This document shows positions 7,618 through 16,889 of a stretch of 30,637 nucleotides of DNA, in pieces. A program made the position numbers and the translations under genes. Origin of the DNA: RGIG3009 sp045653425 (GTDB taxonomy: Bacteria; Bacillota; Clostridia; Oscillospirales; Acutalibacteraceae); assembly GCA_045653425.1 (NCBI GenBank), contig JAZOLU010000011.1, positions 1-30,637 of the forward strand, read 5' to 3'. A model generated the notes under the pieces. It did not search any database, had not been told where the DNA came from, and saw only the letters and a list, made by a program, of their open reading frames with translations. Every line of letters starts with the position of its first letter. The stretch's first letter is position 1.

Positions 7618-8543
7618 CAACGATTCCTCCAATTCATAAAAAGATTGCTGATAAACCTTTTAAGCAAGTCCCATTTTGATGTTTGGAAAAAACGACAAAA
7701 TTCACGCCGTATATCTTCGTTTTCCTGTACTATTCCCAGCTCAAAATCCAGTTTTTCATTTCTTAAATCAACGGCAAAACTATCGTTTGAGGATGAATCT
7801 ACGGTACTATGAGTACCGCTCCCATCATGTCCTATGTTTTTCACCAACGATACCGCGGGAACAATGTTATACATTTTATTCTCATACATTGAATAATCGA
7901 AGCGTATCGCCCAAGAGTTCACTCGGTGGTTCATTTGGTCGTCTAGCATTGATGCACGGTCCTCGCCCCACTGGTTAAACGCTTTCCTTGCCGAAAAATT
8001 AAATCTAAACTTGTTATAATTCGACATATCCCAATCAATCCGTTGCCAGCGATCTTTCCAGGTCGCCCACGCATAACTGCTGCACCGTTGGGTTTTAACA
8101 ACACCATACTTATACTCTTCCGGCAAGCGCATAGGAGGACAGTATCCCCCTACCGACCATATATCTTTGACGTTCTCATAGAAGTTCAACGCTTCATTCA
8201 TAAATTTAAGATAGGAAATGTCCACAAGGGAATCATCTTCCGTCACAATGGCATATCCATACTGATTAATAACTTCACTAACCCCGTGTATTACAGCCGC
8301 TGCCAATCCACGGTTGGTTAAAGAAGCTGTAATCGAAACACTCTTAAACCAATTCTCTGGCAAATTTTTGGCAACTTGTAAAACTTGATTGGTTTTACCT
8401 GTAGAATCGTTTTCCTTAGGACCGTCAATAAATATAAACAAATCTGTTTCAACCGCTTCCGCATTGGCGGCAAGGGATTCCAATGTCCGACGCAAATGCT
8501 CGGGGCGGTTATAGGCAAAAACTATCAGTGGTGCATACTTCAT
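7617..8543 (-). CDS. GT-A glycosyltransferase, GT2-like
   Basis: 308 residues beginning MKYAPLIVFAYNRPEHLRRTL, a GT2-like opening. IFIDGP (37-42) occupies the nucleotide-binding position, and AIVTEDDSLV with EDD (102-104) replaces the usual DxD. The conserved Trp-rich block SYAWATWKDRW is typical of a subset of capsule transferases annotated as sugar transferases. The ATG at 8543 has only a weak GACGGG upstream and lies 2 bases after the stop of the GT4 gene, so it is probably translated by coupling. It is likely to add one sugar to the repeat unit. The fold is confident; the donor is unknown. Confidence 0.75.
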   Translation of the reverse strand: MKYAPLIVFAYNRPEHLRRTLESLAANAEAVETDLFIFIDGPKENDSTGKTNQVLQVAKNLPENWFKSVSITASLTNRGLAAAVIHGVSEVINQYGYAIVTEDDSLVDISYLKFMNEALNFYENVKDIWSVGGYCPPMRLPEEYKYGVVKTQRCSSYAWATWKDRWQRIDWDMSNYNKFRFNFSARKAFNQWGEDRASMLDDQMNHRVNSWAIRFDYSMYENKMYNIVPAVSLVKNIGHDGSGTHSTVDSSSNDSFAVDLRNEKLDFELGIVQENEDIRREFCRFFQTSKWDLLKRFISNLFMNWRNR

Positions 8544-8545
8544 AA

Positions 8546-9796
8546 TTACCCGTCCGTTTCGTCTGCCAATTCGGAAATTGTCTGATAAATCCGAATCATG
8601 GCATCGATGCTTTGTTCCGTGTTATACATCTCCAACGCAGATTTTCTGGAGTTTAATGACAATTGACACGCTATTTCATCGGAGCGAAAAATTTTTCGTA
8701 TATAATGGGCAAGCATATAAGGTGCATTGGCTTGGTACAAGTACCCCGTTTCCCCATGCGAAACAAAATTACCGGCGCCCCCAGCCAAAGATGACACGAC
8801 CGGACTGCCCACTATAAGTGCTTCAGCAATAGAATTCGACGAATTTTCTATCAAAGAAGGAGAGACAAAAACATTACAATTTCTATATTGTTCACACATT
8901 TGTGACGCATTTAGTGGCCCGTGAAAAAATACGCTTTCTTGCAATCCCAGACGCTCGATTTTCCGTCTTAAATACTTGGCATAGACTCCATCCCGCAAAC
9001 TCTTCTGCAATATGTTCTTACCTGTCGTATGAATGGTAATATCCGGGAATTCGCTTTTCAACAAACCAACCGCATCCAAAAGAATATGAAAGCCCTTAAT
9101 TGTGTAATAGTATTGCGATACGAAAATAGAATGTCTTTTACACTGAGAAACGCTCCATTGATGCTCGTAGAACTCGCGACGTATAATCTCGCCACACTTC
9201 AAATACCTAGCCATCGGGTTGATATCAAAAACGCTTGCTTCGTCCCAATCCGTACGGCCGGAAATATATTGCACCGATTGTATCGCTTTTTTTTCGTGGT
9301 TTCCACGCTTGGCCATCTTTTTTCTTTGCAAGCAAATGTTATCCATCCTCAAAAAGTCACGCACGGTAAAGCGGTACCGTTCCAAGACTGGAATCGTATC
9401 ATAATAGTGCCGAGCAATTTGAGAACATAACCCTTGTATCACAAGCAACATCCTATTTTCGATTCCCAGCGAATTAGCCGCCAAAGCAACTTCTAGAGCA
9501 TATATATATTCCGTCCCACAAATATGAATAACATCGGGAACTTCCTTAGCAAACAAGAGTTTGAGTTCATTTATGGCGTTTTTATCTATACGATGTTCTT
9601 CTTTTCGGCGACCATACAGGCAAAACGATACCTTTTCAAGTTTTCCTGTGGTGGTTTTTCCACCGTAAGAAGGCATAACCAGTACAATTTCATTATCGGT
9701 GTAGTTCAAAACACCATCGATTAATGCCTCAACCCAACTAGCTGCAACAAGTTTTCCATCCGATACCCTGCCGCTGCAAAAAATCATGATTTTCAT
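8546..9796 (-). CDS. Glycosyltransferase, GT4-like
   Basis: 416 residues of GT-B type. The N-terminal half ends with the VIHICGTEYIYALEVALAAN strand-helix unit. The C-terminal half has SIFVSQYYYTIKGFHILLDAV, a domain-opening feature of GT4 enzymes, and VFVSPSLIENSSNSIAEAL, where the ExxxxxxxE pair contacts the donor. It then reads VGSPVVSSLAGG. The ATG overlaps the TGA of the polymerase gene (ATGA), implying coupled translation. The role is repeat-unit assembly on undecaprenyl diphosphate at the cytoplasmic face. The retaining mechanism follows from the family; the sugar is unknown. Confidence 0.85.
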   Translation of the reverse strand: MKIMIFCSGRVSDGKLVAASWVEALIDGVLNYTDNEIVLVMPSYGGKTTTGKLEKVSFCLYGRRKEEHRIDKNAINELKLLFAKEVPDVIHICGTEYIYALEVALAANSLGIENRMLLVIQGLCSQIARHYYDTIPVLERYRFTVRDFLRMDNICLQRKKMAKRGNHEKKAIQSVQYISGRTDWDEASVFDINPMARYLKCGEIIRREFYEHQWSVSQCKRHSIFVSQYYYTIKGFHILLDAVGLLKSEFPDITIHTTGKNILQKSLRDGVYAKYLRRKIERLGLQESVFFHGPLNASQMCEQYRNCNVFVSPSLIENSSNSIAEALIVGSPVVSSLAGGAGNFVSHGETGYLYQANAPYMLAHYIRKIFRSDEIACQLSLNSRKSALEMYNTEQSIDAMIRIYQTISELADETDG

Positions 9797-11052
9797 AAGC
9801 TAATTCCTGTCCTCTTTACATTTCGTGTAGCCGGCACAAAAATACTAAGCCCCAGTGGATACAAGAAGAACATAAACAAGCGATTATTTACCGGATTAAG
9901 GATTGAAAGCAGCACACACAAGAGAAAAATAGTCATAATCAAAATTTTGTGTGCCGGTTCAGATGCATACTTCTTGAAAAAGTAGGTATAAATTCCTTTA
10001 TAGTATCCCACCAGTAAAAACGCACCGATGAAACCGTATTTAGCCAACACATCCAAAATCATAGAATGACCACTGATTTGCAAATCTCCAACCGGTAATC
10101 CCCCTATAATGGGATGCCTTAAAAATGTTTGCCAAGCACGCTCGTAGTACGTAATTCGAAGCTGCGCATCGCTACTGTTTTCAACACCGTTTATCGCATC
10201 CGCCAAATATGACATTCGGTTAGCAACCGCGCCCCCCATATTGTTCCCTATCATTGTCATAAAATCTGCCAGTTGATATCGTAGCAAATATAGAATGAGG
10301 GCAAATATAACAATGAAAAAAAGCATAACATTTTTCTGCTTAGTCCGCGTCACCATAAGAACCAATACAACCGTAAGCAGCATCGTTATTATAGCTGTCG
10401 TATACGATGCATACATAACAAAAACCATTAACAATATCGCGGATAACCCCAAAAAAGGTTTTATATAACTTTTTTGGGAACCCAAAGTTTTACACAATGT
10501 AACAAGCCATATTAACAACGGAACGAATAACACGGACAGATATACCAGGTTAAATCCGCCGACATTCTTCATACTCATTTCGATTGCAAAAGCACTTTGC
10601 GAATCAGAAACAGTCGCTAACTTACGGGCCGCTTCCGCGTTTTGCACCAACACCCTGCACGATGTGACCGCCGTTATAGAAAGCATACATATCGAAAGAT
10701 AAAATAAGGTTCTTCCCCTTTTTATATTTGCTTCTTCAGAATAATGAATCCCCATTAACAACAAAGCACTTGTCCTTGCAAAATCATAAATGCGAATAAT
10801 CAGATTCCCGCCCTCGCTGATACTTTCAACAAATTCCAAAACAAGTAATAACGAAATGGCCAATAGCGCTTTTTTGTTAAAATAGGAACTATAACGAAAG
10901 AAAAGTAATATGTTAAGTAAAAAAACGATTCCGACCAATAGGTAGGTACTAAAAACTCTTTCCACAATAGGGAGCAATATTGTTGTCAAATAAATAAACG
11001 AAAAAATATCAATTTCATTCGCGTATAACTGCTTTTGCTGATATTTCAACAT
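9793..11052 (-). CDS. wzy: Wzy-like polysaccharide polymerase (O-antigen ligase fold)
   Basis: 419 residues with about 11-12 hydrophobic spans and one large hydrophilic segment near residues 265-330. That segment carries the family hallmark: RHPIIGGLPVGDLQISGHSMILDVLAKYGFIG resembles the G-x-x-x-HN-x-(7,9)-G pattern of the O-antigen ligase/polymerase superfamily. It would join flipped repeat units on the outer face of the membrane. The ATG at 11052 has a good AGGAGG site upstream. The stop overlaps the next GT4 gene. The sequences of these proteins diverge rapidly, so polymerase rather than ligase is inferred from the single copy and the neighbouring flippase. Confidence 0.8.
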   Translation of the reverse strand: MLKYQQKQLYANEIDIFSFIYLTTILLPIVERVFSTYLLVGIVFLLNILLFFRYSSYFNKKALLAISLLLVLEFVESISEGGNLIIRIYDFARTSALLLMGIHYSEEANIKRGRTLFYLSICMLSITAVTSCRVLVQNAEAARKLATVSDSQSAFAIEMSMKNVGGFNLVYLSVLFVPLLIWLVTLCKTLGSQKSYIKPFLGLSAILLMVFVMYASYTTAIITMLLTVVLVLMVTRTKQKNVMLFFIVIFALILYLLRYQLADFMTMIGNNMGGAVANRMSYLADAINGVENSSDAQLRITYYERAWQTFLRHPIIGGLPVGDLQISGHSMILDVLAKYGFIGAFLLVGYYKGIYTYFFKKYASEPAHKILIMTIFLLCVLLSILNPVNNRLFMFFLYPLGLSIFVPATRNVKRTGISL

Positions 11053-11094
11053 TATCGCTCCTCCTTTTGCTCTTTCTATAATGCGTATTGCTCT

Positions 11095-12036
11095 CTAATT
11101 GAAGGTAGGAAAAATGCCCCGCTTTATATCGTGTCTTTTCCTTATGGAGAACAGAATGGCATCCCACAAATCTTTAGGGGCTTCCCGGTTAATACAGCGC
11201 TGAATTAGCGTACAAAAATTGCACCAAAGCATGGCAACTCGTGACGCAAACACCATTTCGTGTTTATAACTCAAATACAATCGGTTTATAACATACTTAA
11301 ACGTAACTTCCCTACTGGGAATACGATATTCCCTGCTGGCACAGTGCTTCACACGCACTTTATTATTTAACACACATTTCAAATGTTCGGAAAGTGCCAT
11401 TTTATAGTAGCCATAACTGAAATCCAAATCTTCCGCATACGCATACCCTGTTAACCGCTCGTCCCATAACAATCCCCATTTTTCAACAAGCGATTTCCTC
11501 AAAACAAAGAAATATCCCATTGCCCACTGCGTTTCTACTTCATCAATCACAGTATCAGGATACCGACTGACCATAGATAGCGTTACGTGGCCAATAGCAC
11601 GTTTTGAATAGGATTTTGTCCCCGCCAAATACCCAATTTTGGATGATGAAGCAGGAGTATTATCATCAATCCCGCCAATCAAAGCGAGTTCACGCCGTTT
11701 CATAAGCTCAACAATATTGACTAACGTATCCGCATAAACATCTATATCGTCATCCGAAAACGCAATAATTTCATTGTTGGCTGCGTGTAAAGCCACGTTT
11801 CTTGCCTTCGTTGAAGATGGTTCGCTTTGGTATATGTACGTTAAAACATCTTGTTCCTCGGGAAAACTATGTAAAACAGATTTGACTTTATCAGAAAATT
11901 CAGAATTACTTTGATCAACAATAACAATCTGATTGGGAATATATTCATTATCCAAATATCCCATCAAAGTCTTTTGCAAAGACTCCGGTCGATTCATTGT
12001 CGGAATCAAAACGGAAACGGGCAATCTTTTTTTCAT
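11095..12036 (-). CDS. Family 2 glycosyltransferase
   Basis: 313 residues. LPVSVLIPTMNRPESLQKTL opens a GT-A domain. VIVDQSNSE (38-46) fits the donor-binding strand, and IIAFSDDDIDV (90-100) contains the DxD cluster. Before it lies STKARNVALHAA, typical of GT2. A 77-bp spacer separates it from the upstream GT4 gene, longer than most gaps in this operon. Its own AGGAGG ribosome binding site is 7 nt before the ATG at 12036..12034. No promoter is convincing in that spacer. Downstream is the polymerase gene, 42 bp away. It adds one residue of the repeat unit; specificity is unknown. Confidence 0.85.
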   Translation of the reverse strand: MKKRLPVSVLIPTMNRPESLQKTLMGYLDNEYIPNQIVIVDQSNSEFSDKVKSVLHSFPEEQDVLTYIYQSEPSSTKARNVALHAANNEIIAFSDDDIDVYADTLVNIVELMKRRELALIGGIDDNTPASSSKIGYLAGTKSYSKRAIGHVTLSMVSRYPDTVIDEVETQWAMGYFFVLRKSLVEKWGLLWDERLTGYAYAEDLDFSYGYYKMALSEHLKCVLNNKVRVKHCASREYRIPSREVTFKYVINRLYLSYKHEMVFASRVAMLWCNFCTLIQRCINREAPKDLWDAILFSIRKRHDIKRGIFPTFN

Positions 12037-12113
12037 CGGGTTTCCTCCTAATTCTGTTTGCTTCTTGTAGCAAGAAACACAATACTCTGGTTCTCAACTA
12101 TACTTGCTAACAC

Positions 12114-13241
12114 TCAACGGCCCACCGCTAAATATTCATAAATTGTTGTTGCCATATTCTCAATTGTGTACGACTTAATCAACTCCAGATTGTTGTTACC
12201 CATCTCTTCGCGTTTTTGAGGGTCGTATAGCAACTCGTCAAGTTGCGATTTAATTGTGGTAACATCAGAAAGCGACACAATATACCCATTTTCGCCATTC
12301 CTAATCAATTCAAGCCCGGCAACACATTTATCCGTTGTTATCACCGGCAAACCGAAGGACATCGCCTCATTAACAACCAATCCCCATGTATCACCACGAG
12401 TAAGTAAAACAAAAACATCGGCCGCTGCATAATATTCAGCCAGTGCCTCTTTCCCTTGAAAAGAAATGAAATGCACATTTGTTAAATTCTTATCCTTTTT
12501 CCATGCCACAAACTCCTGTGTTGGTGCGTCGCCGACTACATAGAAGCCAATATCCCTAGAGCTCTGTTCCGCAACTTTCATTAAAATATCGTATCCCTTA
12601 CCATAGCCGGCCCGGTAACTAAATCTACCAACCGAAAGGACGATTTTTTCCTCGTGCATATTCAACTTTTCTCTTAATTTTTGTTTATCCCCCTTTAATA
12701 AAGCGGCACTCTTTATGATATCTTCTTCACGCTGAGATGTAAAGGGATAACTCCTTAGTTTGTCTTTCGTTGCTCCATAGGCCGAAAAATAATCCCCCTC
12801 CGCTTTCATTCCGGACAAATAGAAATCGGCCTTTTCCATAATATACTTTTTGAACTTTTCCTTAACGCCCTTGCCGGACCCCGGGAATCCGCCTTCGCTT
12901 TGAATCACAAAGGGCACACCAAACCATCTGCAATATAACAAAGAAATTATCCCCGTGGGAGTGGTTGGATTGGCTATAATAATTCGGTCATACTTTTTAA
13001 CGGAAAGATGTCGTAAAACCTTAAAACTTAACCCTGTTTCAGAACCAAAGCGTATTCCATTGAGAAAAATGGCTGTAAAATTCTCAAATTGTGTCCCATA
13101 CCATTTTCCGTCTCGGTCCGAGGCGTTGCTCTTTTCAAAAATAACGGTTAAGTCGCACTTTTTTCCCAGTTCTGTCGCGTAATCAACAAAATAAGGCGAA
13201 GGAATATTGGTTGTAATCAAAACACGAAACGAACTATCCAT
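12114..13241 (-). CDS. Glycosyltransferase, GT4
   Basis: 375 residues, a compact GT4 enzyme. It opens FRVLITTNIPSPYFVDYATEL. The C-terminal half carries KIVLSVGRFSYRAGYGKGYDIL (linker and donor domain start) and DVFVLLTRGDTWGLVVNEAMSFGLPVITTD, the ExxxxxxxE-type nucleotide-sugar site. It ends with a helix typical of the fold crossing back to the N-domain. Start ATG 13241..13239 overlaps the preceding GT4 gene by 8 bases, and AAAGGAA lies 7-8 nt upstream. It works in repeat-unit synthesis at the membrane. The family is confident; acceptor and donor are not predictable. Confidence 0.87.
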   Translation of the reverse strand: MDSSFRVLITTNIPSPYFVDYATELGKKCDLTVIFEKSNASDRDGKWYGTQFENFTAIFLNGIRFGSETGLSFKVLRHLSVKKYDRIIIANPTTPTGIISLLYCRWFGVPFVIQSEGGFPGSGKGVKEKFKKYIMEKADFYLSGMKAEGDYFSAYGATKDKLRSYPFTSQREEDIIKSAALLKGDKQKLREKLNMHEEKIVLSVGRFSYRAGYGKGYDILMKVAEQSSRDIGFYVVGDAPTQEFVAWKKDKNLTNVHFISFQGKEALAEYYAAADVFVLLTRGDTWGLVVNEAMSFGLPVITTDKCVAGLELIRNGENGYIVSLSDVTTIKSQLDELLYDPQKREEMGNNNLELIKSYTIENMATTIYEYLAVGR

Positions 13242-14457
13242 TTGTATCTTTCCTTTGGTATTTTATACTCTGTTTATACAAGTCCAGATAATTCAGATAC
13301 ATAGTATTGTGCGAATACAATGCGGCTCCGACGTTACCAATGGCATCTTTATCCCATAATTTAGACAGCTGCATATCAATTGCCTCACACAATAAATCGG
13401 TATTGTTTTGCGCAAATATACCAAAAGGAGCAGGCGCCGTTTCGGCTGTTCCTCCTGAATCAATTCCTACAATCGGCGCCCCGCAGCACAACGCCTCAAG
13501 ACAAGTGGTTGGAAAAGTTTCTTTTTTGGAACAAATTAAAAACAAATCTGCCAAAGAATACCAGCAGGCAAGTTCGGCCTGGTTATTTGTTTTTTTTACA
13601 AAAATGCAGTTATCAATCCACTTGTTATCATCAGCACCAACCAAAACAAAAACCACATTACTTTCCTTGTAGCGTTTGCTTATTTCCACAACGGTTTGTC
13701 CGCCTTTGCTCTCTCCCATAATGTTTGGAGCAACCGACAACACAACTTTTTTGTTTTCCAATCCATAGGCTTGTTTTAGTGCCGTTATCTCAGCTGCATT
13801 TCGAGGAAAAAATGTGTGCTCAACGTCAATCCCATTATGTACAACACAAATGGGCTTATTCCCCAAAAATGACGACTTGATTCTATTCGCCAACCAATCC
13901 GAAGGAGCAACAATGGTCATGTTCAAATCTTGCAATAGCACCTTCTTCATTCGGAACATTTGCTTGGTTTTATCAAAAAACTGACTTTTGGGATATTCTC
14001 TGATAGCGGGACAATTACCACACTCGGTTTTCCATCGCTCACAATCGTATGCGTGCCCGCATTTGCCGGTATACATATACTCACAATGAAAAGTCCATAC
14101 AACCGGAATATTCCTTTGTTTAATGTAATCCAATAAAGGTTTTAGGTTAACAAAATAAGCATGCAACTCATGGATATGAATCACATCCGGTTGAAACTCC
14201 TCAATAAATTGCAAAAGTCTCTTTGTAGAAAAATGCGAAAAACATCCATTTAAGCCGGTCAACCTTGCCATACCCGCATGAAACACCGTTTCCCAGTCTA
14301 AACCGAATTTAAAAATCCCTTCTTCTTTAATCGGCTTGCCGCGTCCATAAGCAACGGCTGCTTCGTGTCCATTTTCTTTCAATAGTTGAAAAAGACTATA
14401 TACAATTTTTCCGGTCGACGAATGTTTGCAATTCACATCAACAAGTAGAACTCTCAT
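13234..14457 (-). CDS. Glycosyltransferase, GT4, with Cys cluster
   Basis: 407 residues. It opens MRVLLVDVNCKHSSTGKIVYSL, followed by DVIHIHELHAYFVNL and VVWTFHCEYMYTGKC. A cysteine-rich stretch, CGHAYDCERWKTECGNCP, lies in the N-terminal half. This Cys arrangement recurs in a subgroup of GT4 enzymes from capsule and colanic-acid-type loci and may bind a metal structurally. The donor domain has KKETFPTTCLEALCCGAPIVG. The ATG at 14457 has GAGGG about 12 nt upstream, a longer spacing than usual. A 76-bp gap separates it from the amidotransferase gene. It transfers one sugar; identity unknown. Confidence 0.86.
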   Translation of the reverse strand: MRVLLVDVNCKHSSTGKIVYSLFQLLKENGHEAAVAYGRGKPIKEEGIFKFGLDWETVFHAGMARLTGLNGCFSHFSTKRLLQFIEEFQPDVIHIHELHAYFVNLKPLLDYIKQRNIPVVWTFHCEYMYTGKCGHAYDCERWKTECGNCPAIREYPKSQFFDKTKQMFRMKKVLLQDLNMTIVAPSDWLANRIKSSFLGNKPICVVHNGIDVEHTFFPRNAAEITALKQAYGLENKKVVLSVAPNIMGESKGGQTVVEISKRYKESNVVFVLVGADDNKWIDNCIFVKKTNNQAELACWYSLADLFLICSKKETFPTTCLEALCCGAPIVGIDSGGTAETAPAPFGIFAQNNTDLLCEAIDMQLSKLWDKDAIGNVGAALYSHNTMYLNYLDLYKQSIKYQRKDTNG

Positions 14458-14533
14458 AATCGGCCCATTCCCTCAGTCATTAAAGCTCACATAACCTTGT
14501 GGCACCTATTTGAAGACATTCTCGGTTTCTATG

Positions 14534-15685
14534 TTACTTCCTAATTCTGTTATCCAAACCCAGAGCAAACATAATCTTACTGCCAAGTTTATATACCCGA
14601 TCACTTGTTTTATAATGATTTTGCCACAGCGGCATATCCATATAGCTCTGCAATTCCTCTTCACTGATTTTAAGCTTATTGGCAATTTGATTAAACAAAT
14701 CTCTTCCTTCTTCATCGGTAAGAGGAGGCGCTTGTAATATGTTAAGAGCCTCATCCCTTGTCATCTGATTCGTCAGTATCAAACTGCTTAATTGATGATT
14801 GCGAACATCGAATCCAAATCGCTTGGGAAGCCAATATCCTTCCAGAAATTTTGTCATCATACTCTCAAAATGCTTCTGAGGATACGGTTCATAATCGTAT
14901 TCTCTTACCAAAGTATCAATAACATCCTTCTTCACATATGGAACGAATTCCAGAGGCTTAACAACGTGAACCCTTTTTATGTAAGGTAACACAACTTTTC
15001 TTCTAAGAACATTTGTAAACTGGTACTTTTTTAATGGGGCCGGCGAATGCTTTTTTAACACATCCATTAAAAACCGTCTGTCAGAACCCTTTCCACAACC
15101 TCTACTATGGGAATCGGGATTGGCAATTGCCTCCGTCGAAGTGTTGTAGCCATTTAATATATACTTAATTTTGTGCTTTACGGCATATTCATCCAAAATG
15201 GCAATAAACGCATGGTCTTGTGGCACATCTAAACATCCGGCAAGGCCAGTACGAAAACAGGCAATTTGGAAGTTTCTCATATCTTCTTCGTCAACATGTT
15301 CAATATGCAATTTTACGCCAAGCTTTTTTACCATCTTTTGAATATTTCGGATTCCAACAGGCAAATTGAATCCACTATCAATATGAAACACCAATGGGCG
15401 TAATCCCCATTCTGTCACTGCTAAATGCAACAAATAAGCCGAATCCATACCGCCGGAGAATCCCAGCAAACAATCATACTCTTTACCGCTACCGGCTTTC
15501 TTGATATCGTTAATTAGTGTTTCAAGTTCTACATTGTGACCTTCTCCATAGTTCCATCTGGGAAGGACATGGCTATAATACAACTTGCATGAATCACACA
15601 TTCCGTTGTCATCAAACTTAATAGATGTATCCTGAACCGTGTCCATAACACAATTACTACACATCTGATAGGTATTCTCGCTCAT
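14534..15685 (-). CDS. N-acetyl sugar amidotransferase (WbpG/PseA-like)
   Basis: 383 residues. It starts with two CxxC pairs (Cys9/12 and Cys30/33), a probable zinc site. Next comes a PP-loop ATP-pyrophosphatase motif, LLGFSGGMDSAYLL (SGGMDS 77-82), and a long conserved C-terminal part. This architecture matches enzymes such as P. aeruginosa WbpG and Campylobacter PseA, which convert an acetamido group on a sugar to acetamidino. That makes an amidine-bearing sugar in the surface glycan likely. WbpG normally receives ammonia from HisH/HisF-like partners; none is present here. I chose ATG 15685..15683 because GGGGGAGG lies 5 nt upstream. The ATG at 15700 and TTG at 15706 lack a site. Confidence is high for the family, moderate for the reaction. 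Confidence 0.82.
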   Translation of the reverse strand: MSENTYQMCSNCVMDTVQDTSIKFDDNGMCDSCKLYYSHVLPRWNYGEGHNVELETLINDIKKAGSGKEYDCLLGFSGGMDSAYLLHLAVTEWGLRPLVFHIDSGFNLPVGIRNIQKMVKKLGVKLHIEHVDEEDMRNFQIACFRTGLAGCLDVPQDHAFIAILDEYAVKHKIKYILNGYNTSTEAIANPDSHSRGCGKGSDRRFLMDVLKKHSPAPLKKYQFTNVLRRKVVLPYIKRVHVVKPLEFVPYVKKDVIDTLVREYDYEPYPQKHFESMMTKFLEGYWLPKRFGFDVRNHQLSSLILTNQMTRDEALNILQAPPLTDEEGRDLFNQIANKLKISEEELQSYMDMPLWQNHYKTSDRVYKLGSKIMFALGLDNRIRK

Positions 15686-15707
15686 TGCGTCCTCCCCCAT
15701 CGTCAAT

Positions 15708-16889
15708 TCATATTGCTTTCAGGGCGTTATCCAAATCTGAAATAAACTTATCTCGTGCAAAATGATTCTCGTAATAATTCCTTGCATTCACACCAAGTTT
15801 CGCCCTTTCCTCAATGCCCAGTGAAACGTATTGCTTAACAACCTCCGCAAGGTTTTCAGGACTTTCAGCTTTTCCGACAAAGCCACACTGCGCATCTTCC
15901 ACAACGGCTGCCGTTTCTCCGTTAATTGCGCCAATAATCGGCTTGCCGGCGGCCATATATGACTGAACTTTACCCGGCAAAGTCAAACTGATTACAGGAT
16001 CTTCCTGCATTGTAACAAGCATTGCATCAGCCTTTGCATAATATATCGGCATCTCTTCAACCGGCTTGCGGCCGTAGAAAACAACCGGAATATCCAGTTC
16101 CGCTGCCAGCTTCTTAATATTATCAATCTCTTTACCGTCACCAACAATGTGCCACCGAAGATTCTCAATATCCCTACACAAAGCCGCTGCCTTAATGATG
16201 GTATCCACGCTCTGTGCTGTACCGATATTCCCGGCAAACATCAAATCAATATATGCGTCAGGCTCCTTGTGGCATTGCTCCGAAGTGAATAAATCTTCTG
16301 CATACTGCGGCAAATACTCCACTTGGTTAACACTGAATTCGCGCTTAAAGTACTCAGAGAAAGAGCGAGATGTAACCATAATCTTACTCACAGCCTTATA
16401 AATTGCCGCCGATTCCTTATGAAACAATTTGTAAATTGGAGACTTCCTACTGATGCCCCCGGCAACAAGGCTTTCGGGCCATAAATCAAGACAATACAGT
16501 ACTGTTTTTTTGCCATTCTTTTTTGCATATTTAATTCCGGCTTTCGCCATCAGAACCGGAGAAAGTTGGTTAATAAACACCACATCAAAGTCATCCGGTA
16601 AAGACTGTATGTATTTACTCGATACGTAAGCATAGCTATAGTAATTGAGAAAGCGATGCAACGTTCCCGTCTTGCGAGGGTGAATTTTGCATCTGTGCAC
16701 TTTCACACCACGGATGTTCTCGTCTTGTTTAATACCGTTTTGGTATCCGTCATATATTTCTCCCATTGGGTAATTGGGGGTCCCGGTGATAACGGTAACC
16801 TCGTGACCACATTTAACAAGTTCTTCGCAGATGTCAGTTATACGAAAAGGTTCGGGATAGTAATACTGGCATACAACGAGTATTTTCAT
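15708..16889 (-). CDS. Glycosyltransferase, GT4 (WcaI/WbuB-like)
   Basis: 393 residues. It opens MKILVVCQYYYPEPFRITDI, then VTVITGTPNYPMGEIYDGY and VLYCLDLWPESLVAGGI. This set is characteristic of the WcaI/WbuB group of GT4 enzymes that often add the second sugar after the initiating transferase. The donor domain includes MFAGNIGTAQSVDTIIKAA and SLTLPGKVQSYMAAGKPIIG. It lies directly after the initiating transferase gene, overlapping it as ATGA, which fits a second-step role. That role is inferred from position and similarity. Its stop is 22 bp before the amidotransferase start. Confidence 0.87.
   Translation of the reverse strand: MKILVVCQYYYPEPFRITDICEELVKCGHEVTVITGTPNYPMGEIYDGYQNGIKQDENIRGVKVHRCKIHPRKTGTLHRFLNYYSYAYVSSKYIQSLPDDFDVVFINQLSPVLMAKAGIKYAKKNGKKTVLYCLDLWPESLVAGGISRKSPIYKLFHKESAAIYKAVSKIMVTSRSFSEYFKREFSVNQVEYLPQYAEDLFTSEQCHKEPDAYIDLMFAGNIGTAQSVDTIIKAAALCRDIENLRWHIVGDGKEIDNIKKLAAELDIPVVFYGRKPVEEMPIYYAKADAMLVTMQEDPVISLTLPGKVQSYMAAGKPIIGAINGETAAVVEDAQCGFVGKAESPENLAEVVKQYVSLGIEERAKLGVNARNYYENHFARDKFISDLDNALKAI

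Noticed and set aside
12062..12076. Small hairpin ttcttg/caagaa in the 77-bp gap between two glycosyltransferase genes
   Set aside because: Only six pairs with a 3-nt loop, A+T-rich, and no T-run; likely chance.
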